A stretch of 64,000 nucleotides of DNA from Cristatella mucedo (taxonomy: Eukaryota > Bryozoa > Phylactolaemata > Cristatellidae): contig WPIO01000073.1 of NCBI GenBank assembly GCA_009760855.2, forward strand, positions 581,001-645,000, written 5' to 3'. Every line of letters begins with the position of its first letter. Position 1 is the first letter of the stretch. The position numbers and the translations under genes were made by a program. The notes below the pieces were generated by a model. The model was not told the DNA's origin and made no database searches. It worked only from the letters and a program-made list of their open reading frames with translations. Shown piece after piece: positions 62,373 to 64,000 of this stretch.

Positions 62373-64000
62373 GTTAGTCACTAAATCTAACCGATGTGTG
62401 GAAGATCTAGCATACGTGAAGCGCTACACGAGATGGCCTGTGTGGCCACACACTCCTTTCTCAAAACTGCCACTAGGAAGAAACCGCTCACTAACGGGCA
62501 TCACGCTGACGTCAGACGTGTGTGCACCAGTTTCGGCATTAATTCATGCGGCTATTTTCTGGCTGCTGCATCATGCATTTGTGACAATAAACATTTATAG
62601 AAGGAAGAGTCAATGCATCGTGAGGATCAAGGCATACTCACATATTTTAGTGTGTTATGAACACGTAGCCACCCAAATTGCACCAGAACATGGGATTCGC
62701 ATGAGTTAGCAACATTGGCTACAAATGGTGCATGCCACTACCTTGGCGTGCTTTCCAGATGCAAACATGTGCAACCGTAGACTTTTTTGGTATATGGAGC
62801 AGCCTCCATCTTTGACATAACTATAAGCCATTATCGAATGCTATTATTGTGTAGCACCGTCAGAACACTGCCAAGTAAAACTTAATTGATGCACTATGTA
62901 TCTCCCTGTTTTATAAGGCATATAAAAAAATCGGGCATTTTCTGAGTAATGATCAAGTGTTCAAATCGGTTATTGTGCATGCATTTAATCTTAGGCCTGA
63001 CATGATTCAAAACATTGCAAGAACTTGGAGCGGTTGAAAGGAGAAATCACTAAACAGCCTTTTCTTGTTGATAACAACATGAAGGACCGTTTCAAATTGT
63101 TTCCTAGATCATAACTTGCTTAGTTTGCCTACTCCATGAACTAAACTGAAATTCCATAGTAGAATCTTTATGGACATTTGTTAATATTGCAGATCACTGT
63201 GGTTTTGGCTTCTCGAATGCTTTCTCGTGTTTCTGTTGCAGTTATGTGCCATTCCATGGCTCTTCTTTGCTATCATGAAATATTGTGGGGTGGTTTCTCG
63301 CTCAACTGCATCATTATTGTTTTTTGTAGTTTCGAAGCATGACCTGTCTGCATCTGAGAATGTGCAAAATCATATGTTTCAAGCCATACCTCAAGACGTG
63401 CCTGATACAATCATTTAGATGCATTTTTGAGAGCAAAGTATTTGGCATGTTTGATAAATTACTTTTCCATACCCTGGTGGCTTACCAAAAACTGACCCTC
63501 GAAAATCGTAACTGCTTTCGAGCACACTTCAAAACCATAGGACAATTTCATATCAAATTTTTTCCTGCACTCAGTGTGCAGTATGTTTCTCTGCAGCCAA
63601 GATGCCGGCATGTGGAATTTGCTGCTAATTTTGCTTCCGAATATTATCTTATATTCTGATAGTACTTTTTAGGCTTTGATTTGAAAAAACTGCGGCAATA
63701 AAGGTTTTATTTCGATTCCCGGGGTGTGTAGATTTGTCGGGCTAGTGCTGCATGCAGCTTCATGTTCCCTTGGCATCAAGTCACCTTATCGAGATCACGG
63801 TTTGCAGCAGGAAGCCAATGGTGGATTGCTGCTTTGCCGACAATATTATGTGAAGAAGGGACCCGTGGCATTAGGCTTAGCATAGATACAGTGAATGGTA
63901 TTTAGTAATTAGCCATTACTTGCTTGTCTGGCAGATTAGTGCACCTACTGTGGTTAGAAAACGAATCCGAACCATGTTTACTGTTTGGATGGACATTAGC

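Noticed and set aside
63585-63630. Possible exon 18 after CTCTGCAG near 63595, or after TTGCAG near 63240
   Set aside because: In the required phase they give a stop or no resemblance to the following BROMI segment.

Overview
This is a stretch of animal (metazoan) nuclear DNA, most likely from an invertebrate. The evidence is spliceosomal GT-AG introns, a cilia-specific multi-exon gene, tRNA-derived SINEs, CR1/L2-like LINE fragments, hAT and Tc1 relics, and many microsatellites. I cannot name the species. Gene density is low and most open frames are chance or repeat-derived.

Two genes are supported. (1) The right third (43137-62372, + strand) is the 5' part of TBC1D32 (Broad-minded/BROMI). 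Seventeen exons join in frame, all with GT-AG introns, encoding about 777 residues of a protein that is about 1,250 residues in vertebrates. The C-terminal TBC domain lies beyond the right edge. (2) A two-exon minus-strand gene (exon 1 at 31979-32401, exon 2 at 23954-24649, intron 7.3 kb) encodes a 372-residue protein that I do not recognise. Splice sites, phase, start and stop are all coherent.

Left part (1-23 kb): no intact host gene. It starts with a decayed minus-strand hAT transposase (DUF4371/TTF-finger type) broken by a SINE, then a decayed Tc1/mariner copy, then LINE and SINE copies. Two copies (10959-11996 and 17625-18039, opposite orientation) belong to an unusual short element. Its inverted termini are arrays of a GGACATTTCCCC-like motif, it carries CCCTAAA repeats inside, and it is flanked by 7-9 bp direct repeats. 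An LTR-like promoter region with nested tandem repeats lies at 18.8-19.9 kb.

Middle (23-43 kb): the unknown gene, many LINE/SINE fragments in its intron and beyond, a 62-bp block with two perfect RFX-type X-box palindromes (36899-36960), and a hAT MITE with near-perfect 8-bp target duplications (37976-38360). X-boxes are the usual control sites of ciliary genes, and the ciliary gene TBC1D32 starts 6.2 kb downstream.

Repeats: at least two LINE families are present. Family alpha ends in a hairpin plus (ATT)n, and family beta carries a YADD reverse transcriptase motif. There are two or three tRNA-derived SINE families. The tail of SINE family B copies the hairpin of LINE alpha, which suggests a LINE/SINE mobilisation pair.
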